Positions 6,672 through 13,945 of a stretch of 13,945 nucleotides of DNA are shown piece after piece (the stretch's first letter is position 1; each line of letters opens with the position of its first letter). The position numbers were made by a program, and so were the translations under genes. The notes below the pieces were generated by a model, which saw only the letters and a list, made by a program, of their open reading frames with translations, ran no database searches and had not been told where the DNA came from. Source of the DNA: JBBRLA01 sp038231615 (GTDB lineage: Bacteria > Myxococcota_A > Polyangia > Palsa-1104 > JAEUJZ01); NCBI GenBank assembly GCA_038231615.1, contig JBBRLA010000158.1, positions 1 to 13,945 of the forward strand. Reading direction: 5' to 3'.

Positions 6672-7508
6672 TCACCCACCCGCCCGCAGGAAACGCTCGC
6701 CGGCCCGGCGCCCCTCGTCGTAGACCCGGCGCACGGCCCCCTGGTCCGCGTAGTCCCACGTCGAGATCGAAAGCGGCCGCAACGGCGCAATCACCGTGGC
6801 CAGACGCAGCCACGCAGGCGGCAGCGGGCGCGGCGGTGAGGGGCGCGTCAGGATGATCAGCGGCGACCGCACCGGCCGCTCCTGACACAGCGCCGAAAGC
6901 GGCACCGGCTCCACCGCCCCGCCATCGATGATCGCCACCCCTCGCTGCGGGTCCATCGGCACCCTGGTGAAAGGCGGAAACGCCGACGACGCCAGAATCG
7001 CATCCACCAGATCCTCCCGTCGCGAGAGCGTCCCCACGTCGATGACCTGGCTGCCCAAAAAGCGCGTCTGCCCGCGGACCACCGCCAGCACTGCCAGCCC
7101 CACCGCCAGTGCCCGCGACCGCCCCGGCCCCGTGCCCAAAAGCAGGCGCAGGCGCACTGGCCCCGTGCGCAGCCGCTCGAAGCGTTTTGGGCAGATGGTG
7201 TCCATCAGCACCCCATGATAGATGTCGTGGTGCGGCATCGGCCGTCGCCCCACGAGCAGACGCAGTGGGTAGAAGTTGCGCGGGTTCTTGCTGACCAGAA
7301 GAGCGAAGCGTTCCATCGCGCTGCGATGCTCGCCCAACAGATGGGCGACGGCCATGGCACACGAGGCGCTGACCGCGGCCACCTGCCGCACCCCTTGCAG
7401 GCGCGTGGCCGCCTCTTCCAGGAAGCCCAGGGTGAAAAAGCAGCGCCCGCCGCCGCCCTGGAGCACCAGCGCGTCGTGGTCCCCGGGGCGGGACGAGTCG
7501 ATCATCAT
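6672..7508 (-). CDS. Patatin-like phospholipase family protein with an atypical nucleophile elbow
   Basis: The 278-residue protein begins with the patatin glycine-rich oxyanion motif LVLQGGGGRCFFTLGFLE (15-31; GGGGR at 18-22). The expected GxSxG is present only as A45-V46-S47-A48-S49 followed by CAMAVA: the serine is kept but both glycines are replaced. The catalytic aspartate appears in VAIIDGGAVEPVP (Asp195, DGG). A segment typical of the family, AILASSAFPPFTRVP (170-184), lies between them. Patatin-like enzymes are serine acyl hydrolases acting on lipids; the altered elbow leaves activity uncertain. The start is one of two adjacent ATGs (7508 or 7505), with no clear ribosome site. It lies 39 bp after the lipoprotein gene and 3 bp before the zinc-ribbon gene, which suggests one transcript. 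Confidence 0.85.
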   Translation of the reverse strand: MMIDSSRPGDHDALVLQGGGGRCFFTLGFLEEAATRLQGVRQVAAVSASCAMAVAHLLGEHRSAMERFALLVSKNPRNFYPLRLLVGRRPMPHHDIYHGVLMDTICPKRFERLRTGPVRLRLLLGTGPGRSRALAVGLAVLAVVRGQTRFLGSQVIDVGTLSRREDLVDAILASSAFPPFTRVPMDPQRGVAIIDGGAVEPVPLSALCQERPVRSPLIILTRPSPPRPLPPAWLRLATVIAPLRPLSISTWDYADQGAVRRVYDEGRRAGERFLRAGG

Positions 7509-7547
7509 AGGTGCAATGTTTGCTCACTGGACGCCACCTGTCGAGGG

Positions 7548-9362
7548 CTATCGGACGATCGCCACGACGTCGTCCGACAACCACCCGGGCAGCCTCAGTA
7601 CGAGGCCTTTGTCGTCGGCGCTCGCCTTCACCAGCGGCGCCAGGGCCTTGCCAGTGCGCGCGTCAAGCCAGCTCACGCCATAGTCGCCCACGTCCAGCCC
7701 CAAAAGGCGCACGGTACCGCGCACCCTTCGCGCGGGCTTCTTGTCCTGATACAGATTGGCCCAGGTCTGCGCCGCGTTTTTCACCCGCACAAGGGCGAAG
7801 GCGTGGCCCTTGCGCCCCATCGCCCACAGGCCGGGGTCGGCCACCGCGTCCGTGTCGTCCTGAAAGCTGGTGAAGAGGCGCGCGTTGTCGGGGACCTGGC
7901 CCACGGCGGCGGCGAGCAGGCGCAGGCCGGGGAACCCGTTCACCTGATCGGCAAGCACCGCCAGCACCCCCGGCCGCTGCTGGGGCGCAACCCCCTGCCC
8001 CGTCGCCAGAAAGGCCCCCATGAGCTGGCCGTGGACGATCAGGTGCTGCCGGTCGTCCTGAGCATAAAAGATGCTGGGCGCGGCCTCGTGGGTGGCACCG
8101 GGGGAGCTGCCGCAGCGGTGCAGGGCGGTTTGTGCCATCATCACCGGCTTGTTCGGCCAAGCGGGGAGTTGGAGCAGGAGGTGCAACGCCGGATCGGCGC
8201 TGGTGCCGTCGAAGCCGGGGTAGCCATCCTGTCCCAGGCGGCAGTCCCAAGCGTCGTCGCGCAGCTCGATGAGGTCCAGGCGCGGGTTGGCCCAGATGGC
8301 GTCGCTGGCCAGGTCCACACCGTCCTCGGGGGTGCCAAGGTCCGTGGTGCGCAAGTGGTGGTAGGGGTCCTGGGCCTGGACGTCCCTGGCGATGGCATCC
8401 AGGGTCGCGGGGTCAGCGCAGCCGCGGCACAATTCCCAGGCAAGCAGGCTGGGCGAGCTGCCCCAGCGGGCGATGGCGTAGCGGAGGAATCGCTGGTCGG
8501 GGACGGTGTAAGCGGAAAGGTCGCGCTGCTTGAGGGTCAACGAGAGGTAGAGGCCAACCTGCTCGGCCAGGGAGAAGAGGCGATCGAGGTCCTGGCTGCC
8601 CGACTGGCTGATGGCGCCGCCGCACCAGACATCGGGATCGGGGGTAGCCTCGCTGGCGCTGGCACCCTGAGAAGAGACGGAGCAGGTGCGGACGCGCAGC
8701 AGGTTGGCGCCGCTGGCCGCCAGGGCCTTGAAGGCGCCGTCGAGGCCGCCGGAGGAGGCGGGCCAGGGGGTGGAAAGACCGATGAGCGAGAGGGGCAAGC
8801 CGTCGGCGCGAAGCAGGCGGCGGCCGGCGGAGTGGACGAAGCTAGGGGCGGGACCGTCGATGAACGGCATGGCGGCGACGGCGAAGACGCCGCTGCCCAG
8901 GGTGGCGGTGCCGGCCGGGTCGGTCAGGGTGACGACGTAGGCGTAGGTGCCGATCTGTTCGGGGGTGAAGCGGACGCGCCAGACCGGGGTGACGGCTGGG
9001 CTTTTCGCGGGAACGACGGGGGGCGTGGGGACGTCGGGAGCGGGGGCGGCGATGGCGTCGGGGCCGACGGGGAAGACGGCGGTGCCGCGGGCGGCCTGTG
9101 CCAGGTCAACCGCGAAGAAGCCCGGGACGGCCACGGCGCCGCCGTCGGGCAGGGAGAAGACGGTGGTGACGCTGACCTCGGCGGGGTCATAGGGGTCGCG
9201 GTACTGCGCGCGCAAGGGAAAGGACAGTTCGAACTTGCCAAAGCGGGGCACGACGGGGGTGAACGCCGGGAAGGGCCCGGGCGGGCCGGATGCGGTGTCA
9301 GGCGCACCGCAGGCCAAGGCGAAGAGGAGAAGCAACAAAAATGGGATGAGGGGGCGTGACAT
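7548..9362 (-). CDS. Lipoprotein with DUF5060-like domain and a degenerate glycosidase-fold domain
   Basis: The start at 9362 is preferred because AAGGAG lies six bases upstream; the ATG at 9368 directly abuts that site. The 604-residue protein has a signal peptide ending LLFALAC with Cys18 as the likely lipidated residue. Residues about 40-165 match a DUF5060-type beta domain (FELSFPLRAQYRDPYDP, then a WRVRFTPEQIGTYAYVV strand pair). Residues about 180-520 resemble the TIM-barrel cellulase-like domain of its usual partners (RFLRYAIARWGSSPSLLAWEL at 291-311). The normal WELWNE acid/base motif reads WELCRG (309-314), and the KPV(x)(x)E nucleophile motif reads KPVMMAQTAL (405-414), so both catalytic glutamates seem to be missing. 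It is thus probably a non-catalytic surface protein that may bind carbohydrate. It heads the minus-strand operon and is divergent from the GH13 gene. Confidence 0.8.
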   Translation of the reverse strand: MSRPLIPFLLLLLFALACGAPDTASGPPGPFPAFTPVVPRFGKFELSFPLRAQYRDPYDPAEVSVTTVFSLPDGGAVAVPGFFAVDLAQAARGTAVFPVGPDAIAAPAPDVPTPPVVPAKSPAVTPVWRVRFTPEQIGTYAYVVTLTDPAGTATLGSGVFAVAAMPFIDGPAPSFVHSAGRRLLRADGLPLSLIGLSTPWPASSGGLDGAFKALAASGANLLRVRTCSVSSQGASASEATPDPDVWCGGAISQSGSQDLDRLFSLAEQVGLYLSLTLKQRDLSAYTVPDQRFLRYAIARWGSSPSLLAWELCRGCADPATLDAIARDVQAQDPYHHLRTTDLGTPEDGVDLASDAIWANPRLDLIELRDDAWDCRLGQDGYPGFDGTSADPALHLLLQLPAWPNKPVMMAQTALHRCGSSPGATHEAAPSIFYAQDDRQHLIVHGQLMGAFLATGQGVAPQQRPGVLAVLADQVNGFPGLRLLAAAVGQVPDNARLFTSFQDDTDAVADPGLWAMGRKGHAFALVRVKNAAQTWANLYQDKKPARRVRGTVRLLGLDVGDYGVSWLDARTGKALAPLVKASADDKGLVLRLPGWLSDDVVAIVR

Positions 9363-9432
9363 GGTCATCTCCTTGCCTGGACCAAGAGGCCCATCGGCAG
9401 CGGGGCCGCCGGATCTTTAGAGGGCAGATGGT

Positions 9433-9460
9433 GATGTAAGCCGGGTAAAAGCAATGACAA
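9433..9460 (-). promoter_or_regulatory. Candidate promoter of the minus-strand lipoprotein operon
   Basis: Read on the minus strand, TTGTCA (five of six to the -35 consensus) is followed after 16 bases by TACATC (a weak -10). Transcription would begin near 9426, about 64 bases before the ATG at 9362. Nothing better is visible in this intergenic space for the minus-strand gene. Confidence 0.3.
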
Positions 9461-9514
9461 GGGAAAGGAGGGGCGGGGATTCGAGATGATCAGGGGGATC
9501 AGGGCGAGGAGACG

Positions 9515-9543
9515 TTCACCTGCCGGGCGAGATGAGGTATCAT
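9515..9543 (+). promoter_or_regulatory. Candidate sigma-70 promoter of the GH13 lipoprotein gene
   Basis: TTCACC (four of six to TTGACA) and TATCAT (five of six to TATAAT) are separated by exactly 17 bases. A start near 9550 gives a leader of roughly 77 bases before the ATG at 9627. A GGAG ribosome site sits at 9619-9622, four bases before that ATG. Confidence 0.5.
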
Positions 9544-9626
9544 GCGCGCCGCGGTCGAGCCCGATTCGACCCGCACGGTCGGCTCAGCCGGCAGTGTCTC
9601 GGCCCTCTTGAGTCCCCCGGAGTCCC

Positions 9627-11741
9627 ATGAATCCACCTCCCCTGACCCCGGCCTCTTCCTGCTTTCTTGTCGGTCTTCGGGTTGCTCTCTGGGCCCTGTC
9701 CACGGCGGCATTCAGCGGGTGCGGCGAGCAGCTCGACGCCGCGGTCAGCGCCACGGGCGAGGTGCTCCACGAAGCCACTGACTACAATGATCTGAACCTG
9801 GCCGCCGGGACCCTGGTCCTTTACGAGGTCCAGGCCCGCTCGGCCAATGCCTGCCACCCAGATGTCGGTGACGCCGGGCAGCGCCTGGCGTGTCAGACCA
9901 AGATCGCCCCCACCATCCCTTACCGGGCCCAGGGAATGACATGCAACGTCATCAACGACTTGCATAAAATCCGGATGGGCACCCTGGACGACCTGCTGGA
10001 GGACAGCGCCAACTACCGCAGAGGCATCACCGTGCGCTACGTCAACGAGCGCGTCGGCGCCAATACCCTGTGGCTGATGCCGATGTTCCCCAACAACGAC
10101 ACATGGAACCTGCCCGACGCCTGTGACAACCTGGGCTCGCCCTACGCGGTGCGCGACTACTTCCACATCAGCGGCACCCTGTCCCGAAGCTGCATCCAGG
10201 CCGGACGGGACGAATATGCATCCACTCCCTGCTGGGGCGGCGGATCGCTTGATGCCGTGATCGCCCAGGCGCACGCCCGCGGGATGAAGGTGATGCTGGA
10301 CGTCGCCTTCAACCACCTGGGCCACAACTACCTGATGTACGACGGCGCCGACCACACCCCGGTGCGCGAACGCATCGCCGCCGGGGAGGACCTGGGCCGC
10401 CTGTGGGACTTCGCCGGGACCTTCGAGGCGAACCTCTTGCACCCGGACGTGCTGGACACGCCGGCCAAGCTTGCCACCCTGGCCGGGGCGAGCAGTTTTC
10501 ACCGGCAGAACCTGGCGGCGCTTTCGGCGCGCTGCCCCGGTCTGTCCGGGGATGCGCTTTTGCGCAGCTATAATATGTGGCGCGACGCGCTCGATGGAGA
10601 ACGGGCGAAGTTTCCCTGCGACCCGGCCGCGGCCTACCTGGAGCTGGCCGATCCGGGCTTCTACCTGGGAAAGGACAGTTTCAACCCCTCGCAGAGGCTG
10701 GGGGATAATTTCACCAACAACTGGGCGGACGTGAAGTTCCTCTTTCACCATGGCGACAACGTGGCCCATCAATGGGAGTTCATCCGCCAGCGGGAATACT
10801 TGTTCCGGGTGCTCAACCACTGGACCTCCCGGGGGGTAGACGGTTTCCGCCTGGACCACACCACCGACCCGAACAGCGGCATGAACCCCGACGAGTGGAA
10901 ATATCTGACGTCCAAGGTCGATTACTACGCCTTCCGCCGCGGGCAGGCCCGGCCGGTGTTCCTGGCGGAGGAGTTCGGTGACCAGCTGGGGATGAACAAG
11001 GTGGTCGACTCGATGACCGAGGGCTACGTCGGCGACATGAACGGGCGCGGCGGCACCACCAAGGACACCGGGCACGTCGAGGGCGTGGTCAGCAACATGG
11101 ACCGCTTTGGCGGCCACGCCTTTGTCATGGCCGCCCTGGAGACCCACGACGAGCGGCGACTTGTGGACGGGACAGGCTTCGACATCTTCACCGGGGCCGG
11201 CTTCTTCGGGATCGGGGCCACGACGCGCTCGACGCCGATGCTGCTGATGGGGCAGGAGTTCGGCGAGCCGTGGCAGCTTGGCTTCCGCCGCTCAGATTTT
11301 CTGCGCGGGCGCTTCGTCGGCAGCGGCAACTACAACCCCGCGGGGGACGCGCTTTCGGCGTTCTACAAGACGCTCATCGGGAAGCGGCTGGACGCGGGGG
11401 CCACGGCGCTGGTCGCGGCGAACTATGCCTTTTTGCGCAGGCAGGACGGGGGCGGCGTGGATGGGCGGATCTTCGCCCAGGCGAAGTGGGCCCAGGACGG
11501 CAATGTCGTGCTGGTGTTCCACAATCTGTGGGTAAATGACGTGGCGCAGACCTACTTCATCAGCCCGGAGCTGGGCAATGCGATGCTGATCCGGGATGGG
11601 ACGTCGTACAAGCTGGTGGACCTGATCAGCGGCACGCAGATGGGCCCCTGCCGGAACGGGGCGGACCTGAAGTGGGGCCTTTACGTATCGATGAGCGCGG
11701 CCACCCGGGCGCAGTGGTTGCGGCTGGAGACCTGCGGGTAG
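9627..11741 (+). CDS. GH13 alpha-amylase-family lipoprotein
   Basis: The 704-residue protein has a signal peptide ending AAFSGC, with Cys32 as the probable lipid-anchored residue. The GH13 catalytic regions are all present: region I DVAFNH (225-230), region II GFRLDH (406-411, Arg408 and nucleophile Asp410), region III FLAEEFGD (Glu448, acid/base), and region IV ETHDE (505-509, His507 and Asp508). LMGQEFGEPW (540-549) is the usual post-catalytic segment, and a beta-sandwich C-domain follows. The span from region I to region II (about 175 residues) is long and holds a Cys-containing insert (303 and 331). Cysteines in the mature protein suggest disulfides. Family knowledge gives hydrolysis or transfer on alpha-glucans at the cell envelope; substrate and subfamily cannot be assigned. 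A DUF2252 gene follows on the same strand after 54 bp. Confidence 0.9.
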   Translation: MNPPPLTPASSCFLVGLRVALWALSTAAFSGCGEQLDAAVSATGEVLHEATDYNDLNLAAGTLVLYEVQARSANACHPDVGDAGQRLACQTKIAPTIPYRAQGMTCNVINDLHKIRMGTLDDLLEDSANYRRGITVRYVNERVGANTLWLMPMFPNNDTWNLPDACDNLGSPYAVRDYFHISGTLSRSCIQAGRDEYASTPCWGGGSLDAVIAQAHARGMKVMLDVAFNHLGHNYLMYDGADHTPVRERIAAGEDLGRLWDFAGTFEANLLHPDVLDTPAKLATLAGASSFHRQNLAALSARCPGLSGDALLRSYNMWRDALDGERAKFPCDPAAAYLELADPGFYLGKDSFNPSQRLGDNFTNNWADVKFLFHHGDNVAHQWEFIRQREYLFRVLNHWTSRGVDGFRLDHTTDPNSGMNPDEWKYLTSKVDYYAFRRGQARPVFLAEEFGDQLGMNKVVDSMTEGYVGDMNGRGGTTKDTGHVEGVVSNMDRFGGHAFVMAALETHDERRLVDGTGFDIFTGAGFFGIGATTRSTPMLLMGQEFGEPWQLGFRRSDFLRGRFVGSGNYNPAGDALSAFYKTLIGKRLDAGATALVAANYAFLRRQDGGGVDGRIFAQAKWAQDGNVVLVFHNLWVNDVAQTYFISPELGNAMLIRDGTSYKLVDLISGTQMGPCRNGADLKWGLYVSMSAATRAQWLRLETCG

Positions 11742-11759
11742 ATCCAACCGACAAAGACA

Positions 11760-11769
11760 TTGGCGCCAA
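11760..11769. promoter_or_regulatory. Perfect 10-bp palindrome between the GH13 and DUF2252 genes
   Basis: TTGGCGCCAA is a perfect palindrome centred 32 bases before the DUF2252 ATG. It may be an operator half of a local regulator, but palindromes this short arise by chance in GC-rich DNA. Confidence 0.2.
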
Positions 11770-11795
11770 AGGGCTGGGCCCGGTAGGCTTGAGGG

Positions 11796-13001
11796 ATGGA
11801 ACCAATGCGTCCCTTTGATCTGGCCAAAAGGCAGGTGGAGCTTGATCGGGCAGCCACTGCCCTCTTCCCCGACCTGTTCCTGCGCAAGCGCGACCGCATG
11901 CTGGCGTCCCCTCACGCTCTGTTGCGGGGGAGTGCGCCGCTCTTCTACCAGATCCTGGCGGATCGCCCGGACCTGTGGGCGGGGCCTTCTGGGGAAGGCT
12001 GGATCGTCGGCGACATGCACCTGGAGAACGTGGGGGCCTACCGCAACGACAAGGAGGAGGTGGTCTTCGACCTCAACGACTTCGACGACGCGGCGGTGGC
12101 GCCCTGGCGGCTGGATGTGCTGCGGCTGTCCACCAGCGTGCTCCTGGCGTCTCGGGGCTTTCGCGCCCCGGGCGTGGCCCCCGGCCCCGAGGCGCTGCAT
12201 GTGCTGGGCGCGCTTTTGGAGGGCTATGCCGCCACCGCCTGCGCCAAGGAGGCCATTGCCGGGCCGGCGACCCCGGCGGCGGTGACCCGGCTGATCGAGG
12301 CGGTCGGCAAGCGATCGATGAAGGAGATGCTCGACAGCCGCGCCCCGGAGCACCACGGCAAGCGGCACCTCTTGCGGGGCGATCGCTACCATGACCTGTC
12401 GCCGGAGATGCTGGCGGCGGCGCCGGAGCTGCTGAAGGAATACATCAAGGGGCTGGGGGACCGGGCGCCCTCCCACGCCAAGGACTGGCAGGTCGAGGAC
12501 GCGGCGTTTCGGGTGGCGGGGACCGGCAGTCTGGGCGGGGTGCGGATGGCAGTGCTGGTGCGCACCCGATCGGGGGACGAGCGGCTCCTGGACTTCAAGC
12601 AGGCCGGGCCGGCGTCGCTGCACGCGCTAATTCCGGCGACCGGGGACAACACCAAGATCCCCTCGGATCGGGTGGTGGCCGCGGCCACGGCAATGTTGCC
12701 CAGCGTCCCGCGGCTCCTGGCCTCGATTGCCCATTCCCCAGTGGGACTGTCGTTCCTGGGCAGGAAGCTGCGCCCGCAGGAGGACAAGCTGGACCTGTCC
12801 TCCCTGACCTCGGCGGCAGAGATCGAGGCGGTGGCGCGCATGGTGGGGCATCTTTTGGGGGCGGCCCATCGGCGGGAGGCGACGGTCAGCCCATCGGTAC
12901 CCTGGACGGCGGGAGAAATCGGCGGAATGATCGACCACGCGGTCGAGCTGGCGGGGATCTTCGAGGGGATCTACCTGGCCTACTCGCGCATCACATTCTG
13001 A
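11796..13001 (+). CDS. DUF2252 family protein (kinase-like fold)
   Basis: The 401-residue protein carries the DUF2252 hallmarks: LLRGSAPLFYQ (42-52), the catalytic-loop-like GDMHLENVGAY (72-82) and the metal-loop-like FDLNDFDDA (91-99), followed by APWRLDVLRLSTS. A second conserved block, AGTGSLGGVR, lies near residue 240 with DFKQA soon after. These motifs resemble aminoglycoside-phosphotransferase/choline-kinase-type folds in a permuted order; no substrate is established. The first ATG (11796) follows TTGAGGG directly; the ATG at 11805 (GAGGG nine bases upstream) is an equally good start. There is no signal peptide. It follows the GH13 gene and might share its transcript, which would hint at a sugar substrate, but that is only context. 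Confidence 0.85.
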   Translation: MEPMRPFDLAKRQVELDRAATALFPDLFLRKRDRMLASPHALLRGSAPLFYQILADRPDLWAGPSGEGWIVGDMHLENVGAYRNDKEEVVFDLNDFDDAAVAPWRLDVLRLSTSVLLASRGFRAPGVAPGPEALHVLGALLEGYAATACAKEAIAGPATPAAVTRLIEAVGKRSMKEMLDSRAPEHHGKRHLLRGDRYHDLSPEMLAAAPELLKEYIKGLGDRAPSHAKDWQVEDAAFRVAGTGSLGGVRMAVLVRTRSGDERLLDFKQAGPASLHALIPATGDNTKIPSDRVVAAATAMLPSVPRLLASIAHSPVGLSFLGRKLRPQEDKLDLSSLTSAAEIEAVARMVGHLLGAAHRREATVSPSVPWTAGEIGGMIDHAVELAGIFEGIYLAYSRITF

Positions 13002-13945
13002 GCGTCTGGCGTGGGCGTGGGCACGGGGGGCGCCAGGCGCAGGCGCGCGAGGTCGCAGAGATCGACGCCGCCGCTGGCGTAAAGGCCGAGCCGGGCGTAG
13101 CGGGTGCCGGCGGGAGGGGACTGGCACAGGAGGGCCTCGACCACCTCGGCGGGCTTGGTGCCGCCATCGCCCATCACGTGCACTCGGGCGGTCAGCACCG
13201 CCACGTCGTCGGGCCACTCCAGCAGGCGCCGCAGCCGGGCCGCCTCTTCGACCGAGGCCACCTGCGCCGCGACAAGGTATCTGGCGACGTCGATGGTGCG
13301 GACCTGGCCCTTGTGTACCCGGCGGACCAGGAGCGGCCGTTCACCAAAGGAACCGACCATCGAGAAGTCGGCCACCCACTCGCCGCGCTCCGGGTTGGCC
13401 GAAAGGTGCAGCGGCACGCCCAGGGCCAGGTCGGAAAAGGCGATGACCCGGGTGACGCTGGGGTCGCCTTCGGGGACGAAGACCAAATCCTCGACGCGGA
13501 AGCCCTCGGGGGCGGCGGAACGGAGGCGCTCCTTCAGTTCGTCGGCGGGCACAGGCAAGCCGTCGCGGGACTCCAAGCGCAGGTCGCAGATCTCGCCAAG
13601 GCTGGCGATGCCGAGGCCCAGGGCCGGGCCGAAGCTCATGTCGGGCTTGGGGTGAAAGCCCTTGGAGTAGATCATCTCGACCTCGGCGCGGCGGAGCATC
13701 CGTTGGAGCAGGCGCATGGTGTCCAGGTGGGAGATGAACGAGGCCCGGCCCAGCTTGGTGTAGCGCAGCCGGTAGCGGTGCCCAGCGGTTTGAATGAAGG
13801 CCGGGCGCGGTACGGCGCGGCCCATCGGCTGCCGCTTGGCGCGAGCTTCCGCGGTGGGCTCGGTAGCCGCCTCGGTGCCTGGCGCGGGGGGCGCGGGACG
13901 GTCCTCGGCGCCGAGCTTGCGCAGATACGAGAGTCGTTCTTCCCG
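12980..13945 (-). CDS. DUF2344 domain region of a radical-SAM-associated protein (N-terminus beyond right edge)
   Basis: The minus-strand frame is open to the right edge, giving 321 residues plus a TAG stop. From about residue 55 it shows the DUF2344 (TIGR03936) signature: YRLRYTKLGRASFISHLD, MRLLQRMLRRAEV, then YSKGFHPKPDMSFGPALGLG. The first 40 residues before an internal Met are a charged then Pro/Ala-rich linker (EERLSYLRKLG, then APPAPGTEA), consistent with the usual fusion to an upstream B12-binding radical SAM domain. That N-terminal part is outside the window, so the fusion is inferred. A start at the internal ATG (13825) is possible but lacks a ribosome site. The function of the family is not established; an RNA-related role has been suggested from genome neighbours. 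Its last 22 bases overlap the DUF2252 gene tail to tail. Confidence 0.85.
   Translation of the reverse strand, partial: REERLSYLRKLGAEDRPAPPAPGTEAATEPTAEARAKRQPMGRAVPRPAFIQTAGHRYRLRYTKLGRASFISHLDTMRLLQRMLRRAEVEMIYSKGFHPKPDMSFGPALGLGIASLGEICDLRLESRDGLPVPADELKERLRSAAPEGFRVEDLVFVPEGDPSVTRVIAFSDLALGVPLHLSANPERGEWVADFSMVGSFGERPLLVRRVHKGQVRTIDVARYLVAAQVASVEEAARLRRLLEWPDDVAVLTARVHVMGDGGTKPAEVVEALLCQSPPAGTRYARLGLYASGGVDLCDLARLRLAPPVPTPTPDAQNVMRE

Noticed and set aside
3703..7584. A 1293-codon open frame on the minus strand spanning five genes
   Set aside because: It is out of frame with the hydrolase, zinc-ribbon and patatin-like genes and antisense to the EXORDIUM-like gene, all of which have recognisable motifs. 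Its composition (Gly/Ala/Arg/Val runs, no family motif) is typical of shadow frames in GC-rich DNA.
7215..9359. A 714-codon plus-strand open frame opposite the lipoprotein gene
   Set aside because: It is antisense to a gene with a signal peptide, lipobox and domain motifs; its Gly/Ala/Val/Gln-rich composition marks it as a shadow.
9540..11147. A 535-codon minus-strand open frame opposite the GH13 gene
   Set aside because: The GH13 catalytic motifs on the plus strand are unambiguous, and this frame is the usual antisense mirror of high-GC codons.

Overview
The window is GC-rich DNA with dense, strongly GC3-biased genes, two outer-membrane-type lipoproteins and an AsmA-family protein. It therefore comes from a Gram-negative bacterium. 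The family mix (DUF2344/radical SAM protein, YkgJ cysteine-cluster protein, DUF2252 protein, EXORDIUM-like protein, DUF5060-type lipoprotein) and the codon use fit Myxococcota or a related former deltaproteobacterial lineage; this placement is inference. No rRNA, tRNA, CRISPR array, transposase or phage gene is visible, so the region reads as chromosomal.

Layout, left to right. A large AsmA-like protein (minus strand) enters from the left edge and starts at 2242. Divergent from it is a small unknown gene (2448-2815) that is intact only if a one-base deletion near 2645 is corrected; a partial copy of its 3' end lies 72 bp downstream. Next comes a YkgJ-family cysteine-cluster gene (minus, 2952-3719) interrupted in frame by a palindromic REP-like sequence. 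Divergent from it is a plus-strand gene (3871-5046) encoding an EXORDIUM/Phi_1-like protein with a prepilin-peptidase-like N-terminus and a possible sigma-54 promoter.

The stretch 5112-9362 (minus) looks like one operon, read right to left: a DUF5060-type glycosidase-fold lipoprotein that appears to lack both catalytic glutamates, a patatin-like protein with a degenerate nucleophile elbow, a small protein rich in zinc-ribbon cysteines, and an alpha/beta hydrolase. Divergent from this operon across a 264-bp control region is a GH13 alpha-amylase-family lipoprotein with all catalytic motifs present (9627-11741). It is followed on the same strand by a DUF2252 kinase-like gene (11796-13001). The last gene (minus, 12980 to the right edge) is the C-terminal part of a radical-SAM-associated DUF2344 protein; it overlaps the DUF2252 gene tail to tail by 22 bp.

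How the genes work together is mostly unknown. The clearest theme is the cell envelope: AsmA, a putative pilin-like exported protein, and two divergent lipoproteins, one a probable active alpha-glucan enzyme and one a probable non-catalytic carbohydrate-binding relative. The best candidates for something undescribed are the prepilin-like EXORDIUM protein and the pseudo-glycosidase/patatin/zinc-ribbon/hydrolase operon.
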